Notes: generated by a model not told the origin, from the sequence alone. A stretch of DNA of 64,000 bases from Lutibacter agarilyticus (GCF_900188235.1 NZ_FZNT01000001.1:434001-498000); one strand, 5' to 3'. Shown: positions 18,296 to 28,427, counted from the stretch's first letter. Made by a program: numbers and translations.

Positions 18296-20065
18296 ATGCA
18301 ATCTATTAGAAACATAGCTATTATAGCTCACGTTGACCACGGTAAAACTACGTTGGTTGATAAAATTATTGATCAAGCTCATATATTAGATGAGCGTAAA
18401 GTACGTACAGATTTATTATTAGATAATAATGATTTGGAACGTGAACGTGGAATTACCATTTTATCTAAAAATGTATCAATCAATTATAAAGGTGTAAAAA
18501 TTAACGTAATTGATACTCCTGGTCACGCCGATTTTGGTGGTGAAGTTGAACGCGTTTTAAAAATGGCTGATGGTGTATTGCTTTTAGTTGATGCTTTTGA
18601 AGGACCAATGCCTCAAACTCGCTTTGTTTTAGGAAAAGCTTTAGAATTAGGATTAACACCTATTGTGGTTATTAATAAGGTTGATAAGCCAAATTGTACA
18701 CCAGATATAGTTCACGATAAAGTGTTTGACTTAATGTTTGCTTTAGATGCAACTGAAGAACAATTAGATTTTGCAACTATTTATGGTTCTGCAAAAAATG
18801 GTTGGATGAGTTATGATTGGAAAGATGAAACAGATAATATTGTACCTTTATTAGATTCTATTTTAGAAAATATACCTGAAGCTCCTTATTTTGAAGGAAC
18901 ACCACAAATGCAAATTACTTCATTAGATTTTACATCTTTTGTAGGTAGAATTGCAATTGGACGTGTATTTAGAGGAGATTTAGTTGAGGCAAAAGATTAT
19001 ATGCTTTGTAAAGCTGATGGTAGTTTTAAGAAAGTACGTATCAAAGAATTACATACATTTGAAGGTTTAGGTAAAAATAGAGCTGAAAAAGTAAGAAGTG
19101 GAGATATTTGTGCAATAACAGGTGTTGAAGGTTTTGATATTGGAGATACAATTGCTGATTTAGAAAATCCAGAAGCTTTACCAAGATTAAAAGTAGATGA
19201 ACCTACTATGAGTATGTTATTTACAATTAATAACTCTCCATTTTACGGTAAAGAAGGTAAATATGTAACTTCTCGTCACTTACGTGATCGTTTGTTCAAA
19301 GAAACTGAAAAGAATTTAGCATTACGTGTTGAAGCTACAGATTCTGAAGATAAATTTAATGTTTTTGGTCGTGGAATTTTGCATTTATCTGTTCTAATTG
19401 AAACAATGAGAAGAGAAGGGTATGAGTTACAAGTTGGTCGCCCACAGGTAATTATCAAAGAAATTGATGGTGTTAAATGTGAGCCTTATGAAACATTAGT
19501 AATTGATGTTCCTGAACACTTAGCAAGTAAAGCAATTAACTTGGTAAGTTTAAGAAAAGGGGATATGTTGGTGATGGAACCTAAAGGAGATATGCAGCAT
19601 TTAGAATTTGATATTCCTTCACGTGGTTTAATAGGTTTACGTAATAAAATATTAACGGCAACTCAAGGTGAAGCAATTATTAACCATAGATTACGTGGTT
19701 TTGATGCTTTTAAAGGAGAAATAGAGACTTCAATAAATGGAGCTTTAATTTCTGGAGATGCAGGTAAAGCAACTGCTTATTCAATTGATAAATTAGGAGA
19801 TAGAGGTATTTTCTTTATTGATATCAATCAAGAAATATATAAAGGTCAAATTGTAGGAGAGAATAACAGACAAGATGATATGTCAATTAACCTTACAAAA
19901 GGTAAAAAACTTACAAATGTTCGTAAATCAGGAACAGATACAGCTGTAAACATTGCTCCTAAGAAAGAATTTTCTTTAGAAGAATGTATGGAGTATATTA
20001 AAGAAGATGAGTATTTAGAAGTTACACCTTTAAGTTTACGTATGCGTAAAATATCTTTTAGATAG
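18296..20065 (+). CDS. typA: Ribosome-binding GTPase TypA/BipA
   Basis: 589-aa translational GTPase, close to the usual ~600 aa. G1 is AHVDHGKTTL (11-20), G2/switch I RERGIT, G3 DTPGHADFGGEVER and G4 NKVDKP. After the G domain come the beta-barrel, two EF-G-like domains and the TypA-specific C-terminal domain ending in LRMRKISFR. TypA acts in ribosome assembly and stress or cold adaptation. It is monocistronic: own promoter and a strong terminator. Confidence 0.96.
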   Translation: MQSIRNIAIIAHVDHGKTTLVDKIIDQAHILDERKVRTDLLLDNNDLERERGITILSKNVSINYKGVKINVIDTPGHADFGGEVERVLKMADGVLLLVDAFEGPMPQTRFVLGKALELGLTPIVVINKVDKPNCTPDIVHDKVFDLMFALDATEEQLDFATIYGSAKNGWMSYDWKDETDNIVPLLDSILENIPEAPYFEGTPQMQITSLDFTSFVGRIAIGRVFRGDLVEAKDYMLCKADGSFKKVRIKELHTFEGLGKNRAEKVRSGDICAITGVEGFDIGDTIADLENPEALPRLKVDEPTMSMLFTINNSPFYGKEGKYVTSRHLRDRLFKETEKNLALRVEATDSEDKFNVFGRGILHLSVLIETMRREGYELQVGRPQVIIKEIDGVKCEPYETLVIDVPEHLASKAINLVSLRKGDMLVMEPKGDMQHLEFDIPSRGLIGLRNKILTATQGEAIINHRLRGFDAFKGEIETSINGALISGDAGKATAYSIDKLGDRGIFFIDINQEIYKGQIVGENNRQDDMSINLTKGKKLTNVRKSGTDTAVNIAPKKEFSLEECMEYIKEDEYLEVTPLSLRMRKISFR

Positions 20066-20087
20066 TATAAAACTTAATTAAAATATT

Positions 20088-20124
20088 AAAGCCACTTACA
20101 TTGTTATGTAAGTGGCTTTTTTTT
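20088..20124 (+). terminator. Terminator of typA
   Basis: AAAGCCACTTACA pairs perfectly with TGTAAGTGGCTTT around a 6-nt loop and is followed by T8. Confidence 0.9.
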
Positions 20125-20214
20125 GTAATGATTACTACTTTATGTGGGAGTGTAATATTCCTTTTTAAAAAACTGTAGAAAAAATATTGTAGATATAAGG
20201 GGGTTTATTAGGTT

Positions 20215-20606
20215 GACAATTTAGATGAAGTCTTAGAATCTTTTGAAATATTTAAACAAAATTGGGCTAAAAAGTATTTATCAATGCAATCTTGGGACAA
20301 CCTAACAACTTTTTTAAGTCACCCCAATGAAATTAGAAAATTTATTTATACTATTAACATTATTGAAAGTTTTAATGCAAGTTCAAGAAAGTAAAACCGA
20401 ACTAAAAAGGTCTTTCCTAATATTGAAGCTGCTTTAAAGTCAATCTTCAATCTATCAAACTGCACAAACATTAGCGAAAAATGGTAAAAAACATGTTTTA
20501 AAAATGGATAAATTTACAATCAATTTATTACTATAATTGAAAATAGGGTTCAACTTTAATAAATTGAACCCTATAAATAAGTTTACACACTTTACGGGAT
20601 AGTGTC
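20215..20606 (+). mobile_element. IS256-family insertion sequence remnant (transposase 3' end plus right terminal repeat)
   Basis: Reading from 20215, the translation gives an IS256-type transposase C-terminus: WDNLTTFLSHPNEIRKFIY, then NIIESFNASSRK, stop, then a continuation with KKVFPNIEAALKSIF and ISEKW. Compare the family signature of a W..NL..FF.YP.EIR..IYTTN.IES pattern followed by RK..K..FP. Several in-frame stops show it is dead, and the N-terminal two thirds, including the first catalytic Asp, are missing. After the coding remnant there is a subterminal hairpin (GGGTTCAA pairing with TTGAACCC) and an end reading ACACTTTACGGGATAGTGTC, probably the terminal repeat. It fills the gap between typA and the convergent RsmB-like gene. 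The same right end recurs inverted at 54841. Confidence 0.82.
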
Positions 20607-20614
20607 TTTTTAAT

Positions 20615-21823
20615 TTAACTTTTACGTTCTAATAAAGCCATGTAAAAACCATCATAACCCGTTTTAAAAGGCGATACTTTATGATCTTTTAGAATTTGAA
20701 AATTCTCATTCTCTTTTATAAACTTTTTTACTTGATTTTCGTTTTCTGAAGGTAAAATAGAACACGTAGCATACACAACTTTTCCTCCAACCTTAACCAA
20801 TTGCGAATAGTTTTGTAAAATTTCAGCTTGTGTTTTAATAATATTATCTACAAATTCAGGTTGTAATTTCCATTTACTATCAGGATTTCTTTTTAAAACT
20901 CCAATACCACTACAAGGCGCATCAATCAAAACTCTGTCGGCAGTGCCTTTCATTTTTTTGATCACTTTTGAAGAATCAATTACTTTGGTAGTAATATTAT
21001 GAGCACCAGCTCTTCGGGTTCTAATTTTCAATTTTTTCAATTTACTTTCGTAAATATCGGTAGCAATAATTTGTCCTTTATTTTCCATTAAGGCGCTTAA
21101 ATGTAATGTTTTTCCACCAGCACCCGCACACGTATCAATTACACGCATTCCAGGTTTTACATCTAAATAGGCAGCAACCAATTGTGAAGAAGCATCTTGT
21201 ACTTCAAATAAACCATCTTGAAAACATTTAGTTTTAAATACGTTTGCACGCTCAACTAATTTTAAACCATCAGGATAACCGTCAATAAAAACAGTATCAA
21301 TACCTTCTTCAGCTAATTTTTTGCGTAATGAAGCTTTATTCGTTCTAAGCGTGTTTGTACGTAAAATTACCTCAGCTTGTTTATTCAAGGCTTCAATTTC
21401 TTTTGTCCAATGTTTTTCACCTAACTCTTTTATCGCCAATTCATCCATCCAATCAGGAATAGACTCTTTAAAAACACGTGTTTTTTGAAGTTCATCAAAT
21501 TTTCCTTTATATCTTCTTTCAGGAACTCCAACAAATTGTGGCCAATCGGGTAATTTATAACCTTTTAAAACAGCATAAACACTAAAGTTTTTCCAAACAT
21601 TTTCAGTAGTATAGTGAGATTTTGTTCCAGCAATTTCATTGTATAAACGTTTCCAACGAACCATTTCGTAAATAGTTTCGGCAACAAATTTTCGGTCTCT
21701 AGCTCCCCAACGTGCATCGCGTTTTAATGCTTTTTGAACCACTTTATCAGCATACTCTTCTTCATTAAAAATAAGTTTCATGGAGTCAATAACTGTAAAT
21801 ACTAAGTTTCTGTGTAATCTCAT
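20615..21823 (-). CDS. RsmB/NOP-family RNA m5C methyltransferase
   Basis: 402-aa SAM-dependent rRNA cytosine-C5 methyltransferase. An N-terminal NusB-like helical part precedes the catalytic domain with SAM motif DTCAGAGGKTLHLSAL, motif IV DAPCSGIGVLKRNPDS (proton-releasing Cys) and motif VI YATCSILPSENE (nucleophile Cys). It is shorter than E. coli RsmB, as is usual in Bacteroidota. The stop lies only 9 bp from the end of the IS256 remnant. The -7 box at 21841-21849 supports the ATG at 21823. Confidence 0.92.
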   Translation of the reverse strand: MRLHRNLVFTVIDSMKLIFNEEEYADKVVQKALKRDARWGARDRKFVAETIYEMVRWKRLYNEIAGTKSHYTTENVWKNFSVYAVLKGYKLPDWPQFVGVPERRYKGKFDELQKTRVFKESIPDWMDELAIKELGEKHWTKEIEALNKQAEVILRTNTLRTNKASLRKKLAEEGIDTVFIDGYPDGLKLVERANVFKTKCFQDGLFEVQDASSQLVAAYLDVKPGMRVIDTCAGAGGKTLHLSALMENKGQIIATDIYESKLKKLKIRTRRAGAHNITTKVIDSSKVIKKMKGTADRVLIDAPCSGIGVLKRNPDSKWKLQPEFVDNIIKTQAEILQNYSQLVKVGGKVVYATCSILPSENENQVKKFIKENENFQILKDHKVSPFKTGYDGFYMALLERKS

Positions 21824-21840
21824 ACTAAAATTTTAAGGTT

Positions 21841-21849
21841 GCAAAGATA
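21841..21849 (-). promoter_or_regulatory. TAnnTTTG -7 box of the RsmB-like gene
   Basis: Minus-strand TATCTTTGC, 17 bp upstream of the ATG at 21823. Confidence 0.58.
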
Positions 21850-21923
21850 CGTAATTAGTTACTATTAAAAATGTAATTGTTTATTGCTCTTTGAATTATT
21901 ACCTTCGTGTTTTATAAAAGTAA

Positions 21924-24029
21924 ATGAGTACGTATACCTTAAACACTTCTATCTCTTATTTAAAAGGCGTTGGACCTAGTAGAGCTGATCTTTTAAAATC
22001 AGAATTAGGCATCTATACTTTTGAAGATTTATTGAATTTTTTTCCGAATAGGTATATTGATAGAACTCAGTTTTTTAAAATTAATCAGTTGCAACAAAAC
22101 TCGGCTGAAATTCAGGTAATAGGAAAAATCACAAACATAAAAACGGTACAACAAAAAAGAGGAAGTAGGCTAGTGGCCACTTTTAGAGACGAAACTGGTT
22201 TTATGGAATTGGTTTGGTTTAGAGGAGCAAAATGGATAAAAGATACACTAAAACTAAATACAACGTATGTTATTTTTGGAAAGACAACTCATTTTAACGG
22301 ACTCTTCTCAATGCCGCATCCGGAAATTGAACTGCTGGCTGAATATAAAAAAAGCTTGCGAACTGCCATGCAGCCTGTATATCCTTCCACCGAAAAATTA
22401 ACTAATAAAGGTATTACTAACAGAATTGTTTCAAAAATGATTCAAAATTTGTTTGAAGAAGTTCATGGTAAGTTTGCAGAAACACTTTCAGATTCAATTA
22501 TTAAACAATACAACTTCATTTCAAAAAGTGAAGCTTTACTAAATATTCATTTTCCTAAAAACCAAGATTTATTAACTAAAGCACAGCAGCGTTTAAAGTT
22601 TGAAGAATTATTTTTTATTCAATTACAATTAATTCGAAAGAAGTTAATTCGGAAGTCAAAAATTAAAGGGTATAATTTTACACAGGTTGGAGCTTATTTT
22701 AATGAATTTTATAAAAACAAATTACCTTTTGACCTAACCAATGCGCAAAAACGCGTGTTGAAAGAAATTAGAAAAGATGTTGGCTCTAATGCGCAAATGA
22801 ATCGATTGTTGCAAGGAGATGTAGGGTCTGGTAAAACAATTGTTGCGCTGTTAACGATGCTAATTGCATTGGATAATGGTTTTCAGGCAGCTTTAATGGC
22901 ACCTACCGAAATTTTAGCAACTCAGCATTATAATTCGTTGGTTGAATTGTTAGACGGAATGGGAGTTAATATTCAACTTTTAACAGGTTCAGTAAAAACA
23001 AAACAACGCAAACTAATTCATGAACAATTAGAATCGGGCGAATTGCATATTTTAATAGGTACGCACGCTCTTATTGAAGATAAAGTAAAATTTAAGAACT
23101 TAGGAATCGCTATTATTGATGAGCAACATCGCTTTGGAGTAGAGCAACGTTCAAAACTATGGCGAAAAAACGAATTACCTCCACATATTTTGGTAATGAC
23201 AGCTACACCAATTCCAAGAACCTTGGCAATGAGTGTGTATGGCGATTTAGATATTTCGGTAATTGATGAATTGCCTCCAGGACGAAAAGAAGTAAAAACA
23301 GCGCATCGGTATGATGCTAATCGCTTGTCGGTTTTTAAGTTTTTAAGAGATGAAATTGAAAAAGGAAGGCAAGTTTATGTTGTTTATCCGTTAATCAATG
23401 AGTCTGAAGCGATGGATTATAAAGATTTAATGGATGGTTACGAAAGTATTTCTAGAGAATTTCCATTGCCAAAATATCAAATTAGCATAGTTCACGGAAA
23501 AATGAAACCGACTGATAAAGAGTATGAAATGCAGCGTTTTGTGAAGGGTGAAACTCAAATTATGGTGGCAACTACCGTTATTGAAGTAGGGGTTAATATT
23601 CCAAATGCCAGTGTTATGGTTATTGAAAGCGCTGAACGTTTTGGTTTGTCTCAATTGCATCAATTACGGGGTAGAGTTGGACGTGGAGCTGAACAAAGTT
23701 ATTGTATTTTAATGACGAGTTTTAAACTCTCGGCTGAAGCAAAAATCCGTTTAAATACAATGGTTGAAACCAGTGATGGTTTTAAAATTGCAGAAGTAGA
23801 TTTAAAATTACGTGGCCCAGGAAATTTAATGGGAACGCAACAAAGTGGAGTTTTAAATTTACGAATTGCCGATATTGTTAAAGATGCCAATTTGCTAAAA
23901 ATGGCAAGAGCTACAGCAATTAATTTACTAACAGTAGATCCTATTTTAGCAAATCCAGAAAATGGGTGTATAAAAATAGCTTACCAAAAAATAAGTAAAA
24001 ACAGTACTATTTGGCAAAACATTAGCTAA
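21924..24029 (+). CDS. recG: ATP-dependent DNA helicase RecG
   Basis: 701-aa branch-migration helicase for replication-fork rescue and recombination. It has the N-terminal wedge/OB domain (residues ~60-150), then SF2 motifs: GDVGSGKT (Walker A), DEQHRFGV (DExH box), MTATPIPRTLAMS (motif III with the RecG-specific sequence), and QLRGRVGRG (motif VI). Length is normal. It is divergent from the RsmB-like gene across 100 bp. Confidence 0.96.
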   Translation: MSTYTLNTSISYLKGVGPSRADLLKSELGIYTFEDLLNFFPNRYIDRTQFFKINQLQQNSAEIQVIGKITNIKTVQQKRGSRLVATFRDETGFMELVWFRGAKWIKDTLKLNTTYVIFGKTTHFNGLFSMPHPEIELLAEYKKSLRTAMQPVYPSTEKLTNKGITNRIVSKMIQNLFEEVHGKFAETLSDSIIKQYNFISKSEALLNIHFPKNQDLLTKAQQRLKFEELFFIQLQLIRKKLIRKSKIKGYNFTQVGAYFNEFYKNKLPFDLTNAQKRVLKEIRKDVGSNAQMNRLLQGDVGSGKTIVALLTMLIALDNGFQAALMAPTEILATQHYNSLVELLDGMGVNIQLLTGSVKTKQRKLIHEQLESGELHILIGTHALIEDKVKFKNLGIAIIDEQHRFGVEQRSKLWRKNELPPHILVMTATPIPRTLAMSVYGDLDISVIDELPPGRKEVKTAHRYDANRLSVFKFLRDEIEKGRQVYVVYPLINESEAMDYKDLMDGYESISREFPLPKYQISIVHGKMKPTDKEYEMQRFVKGETQIMVATTVIEVGVNIPNASVMVIESAERFGLSQLHQLRGRVGRGAEQSYCILMTSFKLSAEAKIRLNTMVETSDGFKIAEVDLKLRGPGNLMGTQQSGVLNLRIADIVKDANLLKMARATAINLLTVDPILANPENGCIKIAYQKISKNSTIWQNIS

Positions 24030-24123
24030 ATAACTACTTTTGAGGCTTACTTTTAATACCAAAACCTTAAAATTCTAAAGGCAACTTTTAACTTCAAACT
24101 TTTAACATTTAATATGTAATGAT

Positions 24124-24131
24124 TATCTTTG
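24124..24131 (+). promoter_or_regulatory. TAnnTTTG -7 box of pheT
   Basis: TATCTTTG followed by C, 25 bp upstream of the ATG at 24157. Confidence 0.55.
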
Positions 24132-24156
24132 CCATTCGAAAAAAAACAAATTTTAG

Positions 24157-26583
24157 ATGAAAATATCATACAATTGGTTAAAGCAGTTTTTGAAGGTTGA
24201 TTGGGAAGCGGAAAAAACAGGGGAATTATTAACCGATTTAGGACTTGAAGTTGAGGGAATTGAGACTGTTGAATCCATAAAAGGAAGTTTAGAAGGCATT
24301 GTTGTTGGTAAGGTGTTAACCTGTGTTCAACATCCCAATGCAGATCGTTTAAGAATAACCACGGTTGATTTAGGAACGGAAACACCTGTGCAAATTGTTT
24401 GTGGCGCTCCTAATGTTGCTGCCGGTCAAACGGTTCCTGTGGCAACTATTGGTACTACTTTATATGATGATAAAGGTGAAGGTTTCAAAATTAAAAAAGG
24501 TAAAATTAGAGGTGAAGAAAGTCACGGAATGATTTGTGCCGAAGATGAATTAGGTTTAGGATCCAGTCATGATGGTATTATGGTGTTGGATGATGAATTA
24601 GAAGCTGGTACTCCTGCTGCCAAAGTTTTCAATATAGAAAAAGACGAAGTTTTTGAAATAGGCCTAACACCAAACCGTGCCGATGCAATGAGTCATTACG
24701 GTACAGCGCGTGATTTACGAGCAGGTTTAATTCAAAATGGGGTAACCTTAGAATTGATATCTCCTTCAGCAAGTAATTTTCATGTAGATGATAGAACGTT
24801 GAAGTTTGATGTAGAAGTTGAGGATTCAGAAAAAGCACCACGTTATGCTGGAGTTACTATTTCTGACGTTACTGTAAAAGATTCACCAGAATGGATTCAA
24901 AATAGGTTAAAAGCAATTGGTTTAACACCAATTAATAATATTGTTGATGCTACAAATTATGTGTTGCATGAACTTGGCCAACCACTGCATGCTTTTGATG
25001 CTTCAAAAGTAAAAGGGAACAAAGTAATTGTTAAAACGTTGCCTTCTGGAACAAAATTTACAACCTTAGACGGTGTTGAGCGTGAGTTACATGAAGAAGA
25101 TTTAATGATTTGTAACGGTAATGAAGAGCCAATGTGCATTGCAGGTGTTTTTGGAGGAATAGACTCTGGAGTTACAAATGATACGTCTTCAATATTTTTG
25201 GAAAGCGCCTACTTTAACCCTGTAACAGTAAGAAAAACGGCAAAAAGACACGCGTTAAACACAGATGCTTCTTTTAGATTTGAAAGAGGAATTGATCCAA
25301 ATATTACAAAATATGCGCTTAAGCGTGCCGCAAACTTAATTTTAGAAATTGCAGGTGGAAAAATATCTTCTGAGATAGTTGATTTATATCCAACAAAAAT
25401 GGAAGATTTTCAAGTGTTTTTATCTTTTGAAAAAATGAATCGTTTAATTGGTGCTGAAATTCCAAGAGAAACGGTAAAAAATATTTTAGCTTCTTTAGAT
25501 ATTAAATTTAATAGTGTTACTGATGGTGGTATTGGTTTAACAATTCCATCGTACAGAGTAGATGTAACTCGTGAAGCGGATGTTATTGAAGAAATTTTGC
25601 GTGTGTATGGTTATAATAATGTGGAGTTTTCACACAAATTAAATACGTCAATTTCTTTTTCAGAATTTGATGGTGTAAAAATTGAAAACGTTGTTGCCAA
25701 CCAATTAATTGCCCAAGGTTTTAATGAAACTATGGCAAATTCGTTAACCAAAGCTGAATACCTTTCTTTAACCGATGTGTTAAATTCTGAGAATGATGTG
25801 GCTATGTTAAATCCGTTAAGTAGTGATTTAGGAGTTATGCGTCAGTCACTGTTATTTAGTGGTTTAGAGTCGGTTGTTTATAATATCAATAGAAAAAATA
25901 ATGCGATCAAGTTTTTTGAGTTCGGAAAATCGTACCATAAATTTGAAAGTGGTTATACCGAAAACAAACACTTAACTCTATTTGTTTCTGGAAATAGAAC
26001 AAAAGATACTTGGAATGTTGCTCAAAAAACAACAGATTTCTTTTATTTAAAAGGAATTGTACTTACGTTATTAAACCGATTAGGGCTTCAAAATTTAAAA
26101 ACAACACCAACTAAAAATGATGTTTTTTCAGAAGGAATTACATTGTGTTTAGGAAAAATTAAATTGGTAGATTTTGGAGTTGTAAAACGTTCAATTAATA
26201 AAGAATTTGGAATTAAACAAGAAGTGTTATTTGCCGATTTTAACTGGGATAATGTGTTGAAAGTTGGAGGTAAATCTCAAGTTAAAATTTCTGAATTGCC
26301 AAAATTCCCTGCGGTAAAACGTGATTTCGCATTGTTGTTAGATAATAATGTATCTTTTGGTGAAATTTATAACTTAGCTTTTCAATCAGAGAGAAAACTA
26401 CTAAAAGAAGTTGATTTATTTGATGTTTATGAAGGTGATAAATTAGCGGAAGGGAAAAAATCGTATGCGGTAAGTTTCTTATTGCAAGATGAAAACAAAA
26501 CCTTAAACGACAAGCAAATAGATAAAATAATGCAAAAGTTGCAACAAACATTTGAAAAAAATGTGGGTGCTACCTTACGATAA
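24157..26583 (+). CDS. pheT: Phenylalanyl-tRNA synthetase beta subunit
   Basis: 808-aa beta chain of the (alpha-beta)2 PheRS that charges tRNA-Phe. Domains in order: EMAP-like tRNA-binding domain (about 40-150, VQIVCGAPNVAAGQ), B3/B4 editing domain, B5 (SYRVDVTREADVIEEILRVYGYNNV) and the C-terminal ferredoxin-fold anticodon-binding domain (LPKFPAVKRDFALLLD). The alpha subunit gene pheS is not adjacent, as is common in Flavobacteriaceae. It has its own promoter and terminator. Confidence 0.97.
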   Translation: MKISYNWLKQFLKVDWEAEKTGELLTDLGLEVEGIETVESIKGSLEGIVVGKVLTCVQHPNADRLRITTVDLGTETPVQIVCGAPNVAAGQTVPVATIGTTLYDDKGEGFKIKKGKIRGEESHGMICAEDELGLGSSHDGIMVLDDELEAGTPAAKVFNIEKDEVFEIGLTPNRADAMSHYGTARDLRAGLIQNGVTLELISPSASNFHVDDRTLKFDVEVEDSEKAPRYAGVTISDVTVKDSPEWIQNRLKAIGLTPINNIVDATNYVLHELGQPLHAFDASKVKGNKVIVKTLPSGTKFTTLDGVERELHEEDLMICNGNEEPMCIAGVFGGIDSGVTNDTSSIFLESAYFNPVTVRKTAKRHALNTDASFRFERGIDPNITKYALKRAANLILEIAGGKISSEIVDLYPTKMEDFQVFLSFEKMNRLIGAEIPRETVKNILASLDIKFNSVTDGGIGLTIPSYRVDVTREADVIEEILRVYGYNNVEFSHKLNTSISFSEFDGVKIENVVANQLIAQGFNETMANSLTKAEYLSLTDVLNSENDVAMLNPLSSDLGVMRQSLLFSGLESVVYNINRKNNAIKFFEFGKSYHKFESGYTENKHLTLFVSGNRTKDTWNVAQKTTDFFYLKGIVLTLLNRLGLQNLKTTPTKNDVFSEGITLCLGKIKLVDFGVVKRSINKEFGIKQEVLFADFNWDNVLKVGGKSQVKISELPKFPAVKRDFALLLDNNVSFGEIYNLAFQSERKLLKEVDLFDVYEGDKLAEGKKSYAVSFLLQDENKTLNDKQIDKIMQKLQQTFEKNVGATLR

Positions 26584-26601
26584 TTAAAACATTATAATTT
26601 T

Positions 26602-26636
26602 AAAGCCTTTAGATGAATTTCTAAAGGCTTTTTTTT
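26602..26636 (+). terminator. Terminator of pheT
   Basis: AAAGCCTTTAG pairs with CTAAAGGCTTT, 8-nt loop, T8 tail. The T tail runs straight into the -7 box of pyrD, so the two signals abut. Confidence 0.9.
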
Positions 26637-26643
26637 AATTTTG
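26636..26643 (+). promoter_or_regulatory. TAnnTTTG -7 box of pyrD
   Basis: TAATTTTG followed by C, 14 bp upstream of the ATG. Its first T is the last T of the pheT terminator tract. Confidence 0.58.
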
Positions 26644-26657
26644 CAAAAACAAATTCA

Positions 26658-27689
26658 ATGTATAAACTTATAATTAGACCTTTATTTTTTCTGTTCGATC
26701 CTGAAAAAATCCACCATTTTACATTTTCATTTATTAAAATATTGTCTAAAATACCAGGAGTACCTGCTATTTTTAGAGGTTTATTTCAAGTAAATGATGA
26801 AAAATTAGAGCGTAAATTATTTGGGTTAACGTTTAAAAATCCAGTGGGTTTAGCTGCTGGATTTGATAAAAATGCAGTGTTATACAATGAGCTGGCTAAT
26901 TTTGGTTTTGGTTTTGTTGAAATAGGAACGGTAACTCCAAAAGCACAAGCAGGAAATCCTAAAAAGCGTGTTTTTAGATTAAAAGCTGATAATGGGTTGA
27001 TTAACAGAATGGGCTTTAACAATGATGGTTTAAAAGCTGCTATTGAAAAATTAAAACACAATAAGGGAAAAATTATTATCGGTGGAAATATTGGTAAAAA
27101 CACAGCTACAATGCCTGATAGTTATACCAATGACTATGCAGAGTGTTTTAAAGAGCTGCATCCTTATGTAGATTATTTTGTGCTGAATGTAAGTTGCCCT
27201 AATGTTGGTAGTCACGCCAAATTAACTGATAAATCTTACTTAATAGAATTGATAACTAAAATGCAGGAGTTGAATAAGGAATTTTCAACTCAAAAGCCAA
27301 TTTTATTGAAAATAGCTCCAGATTTAAACGAAATTCAATTAGATGAAATTATTGAAATTGTTGCAGAAACTAATATAGAAGGTGTTATAGCTTCCAATAC
27401 TTCAGTAAATCGTGAAGGTTTAAAAGCTTCAGAAGAAATGCTTGAAGCTATTGGTAATGGTGGTTTAAGTGGAAAGCCAGTTAGAGAAAGAAGTACTAAA
27501 GTAATTCAATATTTGGCTGATAAATCAAACAAAGCGTTTCCTATTATTGGGGTTGGTGGTATACATTCGGCTGAAGATGCGTTGGAGAAATTAAACGCAG
27601 GAGCCGATTTAGTTCAAATTTATACAGGATTTATTTATGAAGGACCTTCATTGGTAAAGAAAATTAATAAGGCGATAATTAAGTCTTAA
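26658..27689 (+). CDS. pyrD: Dihydroorotate dehydrogenase (quinone), class 2
   Basis: 343-aa FMN enzyme that oxidises dihydroorotate to orotate in pyrimidine synthesis and passes electrons to membrane quinone. The N-terminal helical extension ([20 protein letters not shown]) that binds membrane quinone marks class 2. The active-site base is the Ser of [15 protein letters not shown] [11 protein letters not shown], and FMN motifs [18 protein letters not shown] and [10 protein letters not shown] are present. It stands alone behind the pheT terminator. Confidence 0.96.
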   Translation: MYKLIIRPLFFLFDPEKIHHFTFSFIKILSKIPGVPAIFRGLFQVNDEKLERKLFGLTFKNPVGLAAGFDKNAVLYNELANFGFGFVEIGTVTPKAQAGNPKKRVFRLKADNGLINRMGFNNDGLKAAIEKLKHNKGKIIIGGNIGKNTATMPDSYTNDYAECFKELHPYVDYFVLNVSCPNVGSHAKLTDKSYLIELITKMQELNKEFSTQKPILLKIAPDLNEIQLDEIIEIVAETNIEGVIASNTSVNREGLKASEEMLEAIGNGGLSGKPVRERSTKVIQYLADKSNKAFPIIGVGGIHSAEDALEKLNAGADLVQIYTGFIYEGPSLVKKINKAIIKS

Positions 27690-27718
27690 AGTCGGAAGTC
27701 AGAAGTCGGAAGTAGGAT
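27690..27718 (+). repeat. Short GTCGGAAGT micro-repeat
   Basis: Directly after the pyrD stop, the unit GTCGGAAGT / GTCAGAAGT occurs in tandem about three times with slippage. Such purine-rich micro-repeats are frequent in intergenic DNA of Flavobacteriaceae; no function is evident. Confidence 0.5.
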
Positions 27719-27780
27719 GATTGAAGATACTGGAAGCTGAATGTAGTTGAAGTCCAACAATTATTAATTAACAACCAAAT

Positions 27781-28392
27781 TTGGAAATCCTTATCTCATT
27801 TATCGGAGCATCTATGTTGCTAACAATTATGCCAGGTCCAGACATTATTTATGTGTTGGTACAAAGCATTACCAATGGTAAAAAATACGGAATAGTAACT
27901 GCTTTAGGTTTAGTTTCGGGTATAATAGTACATACCACGTTGGTAGCTTTTGGAGTTTCGGCAGTATTAAAACAATCTGAAATATTGTTCTTTATCATTA
28001 AATTGTTTGGAGCACTGTATCTATTGTATTTGGCCTATTTGTCGTATAAAGCTACTGATGAAGTTTTATTAGATTCCAACGTTCAAAAGAAAGGTTTGTT
28101 AAAATTATTTAAACAAGGATTTGTAATGAATGTATTAAACCCGAAAGTTTCTATTTTCTTTTTGGCATTTTTTCCAGGATTTTTATTTAGTGAAAGCATA
28201 AGTACCGTTACTCAATTTTATATATTGGGAGGGTTGTTTATGTTGCAAGCTTTGTTTGTTTTTAGTATGGTTTCTATTTTATCGGGAAGTTTTGCACAGT
28301 ATTTACAACGGTATCCTACATATAATAGCAACATAAAATGGTTTAAAATTATCGTTTTTTTAGGCATTGCGTTTTTTATTTTATTTTCATAA
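27781..28392 (+). CDS. LysE/RhtB-family amino-acid exporter
   Basis: 203-aa membrane protein with about six hydrophobic helices and the family hallmark MPGPDIIYVLVQS near residue 17. It belongs to the LysE/RhtB superfamily that exports amino acids or homoserine lactone analogues; the substrate is not predictable. The start is a TTG; an in-frame stop lies 12 bp upstream and the sequence after TTG aligns with the family N-terminus, so the ATG at codon 12 is less likely. Next gene (HMG-CoA lyase) follows after 35 bp but has its own -7 box. Confidence 0.88.
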   Translation: MEILISFIGASMLLTIMPGPDIIYVLVQSITNGKKYGIVTALGLVSGIIVHTTLVAFGVSAVLKQSEILFFIIKLFGALYLLYLAYLSYKATDEVLLDSNVQKKGLLKLFKQGFVMNVLNPKVSIFFLAFFPGFLFSESISTVTQFYILGGLFMLQALFVFSMVSILSGSFAQYLQRYPTYNSNIKWFKIIVFLGIAFFILFS

Positions 28393-28400
28393 TAGTATTG

Positions 28401-28408
28401 TATATTTG
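28401..28408 (+). promoter_or_regulatory. TAnnTTTG -7 box of HMG-CoA lyase
   Basis: TATATTTG, 19 bp upstream of the ATG at 28428. Confidence 0.55.
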
Positions 28409-28427
28409 ATTTGTTATAAATAGTCTA

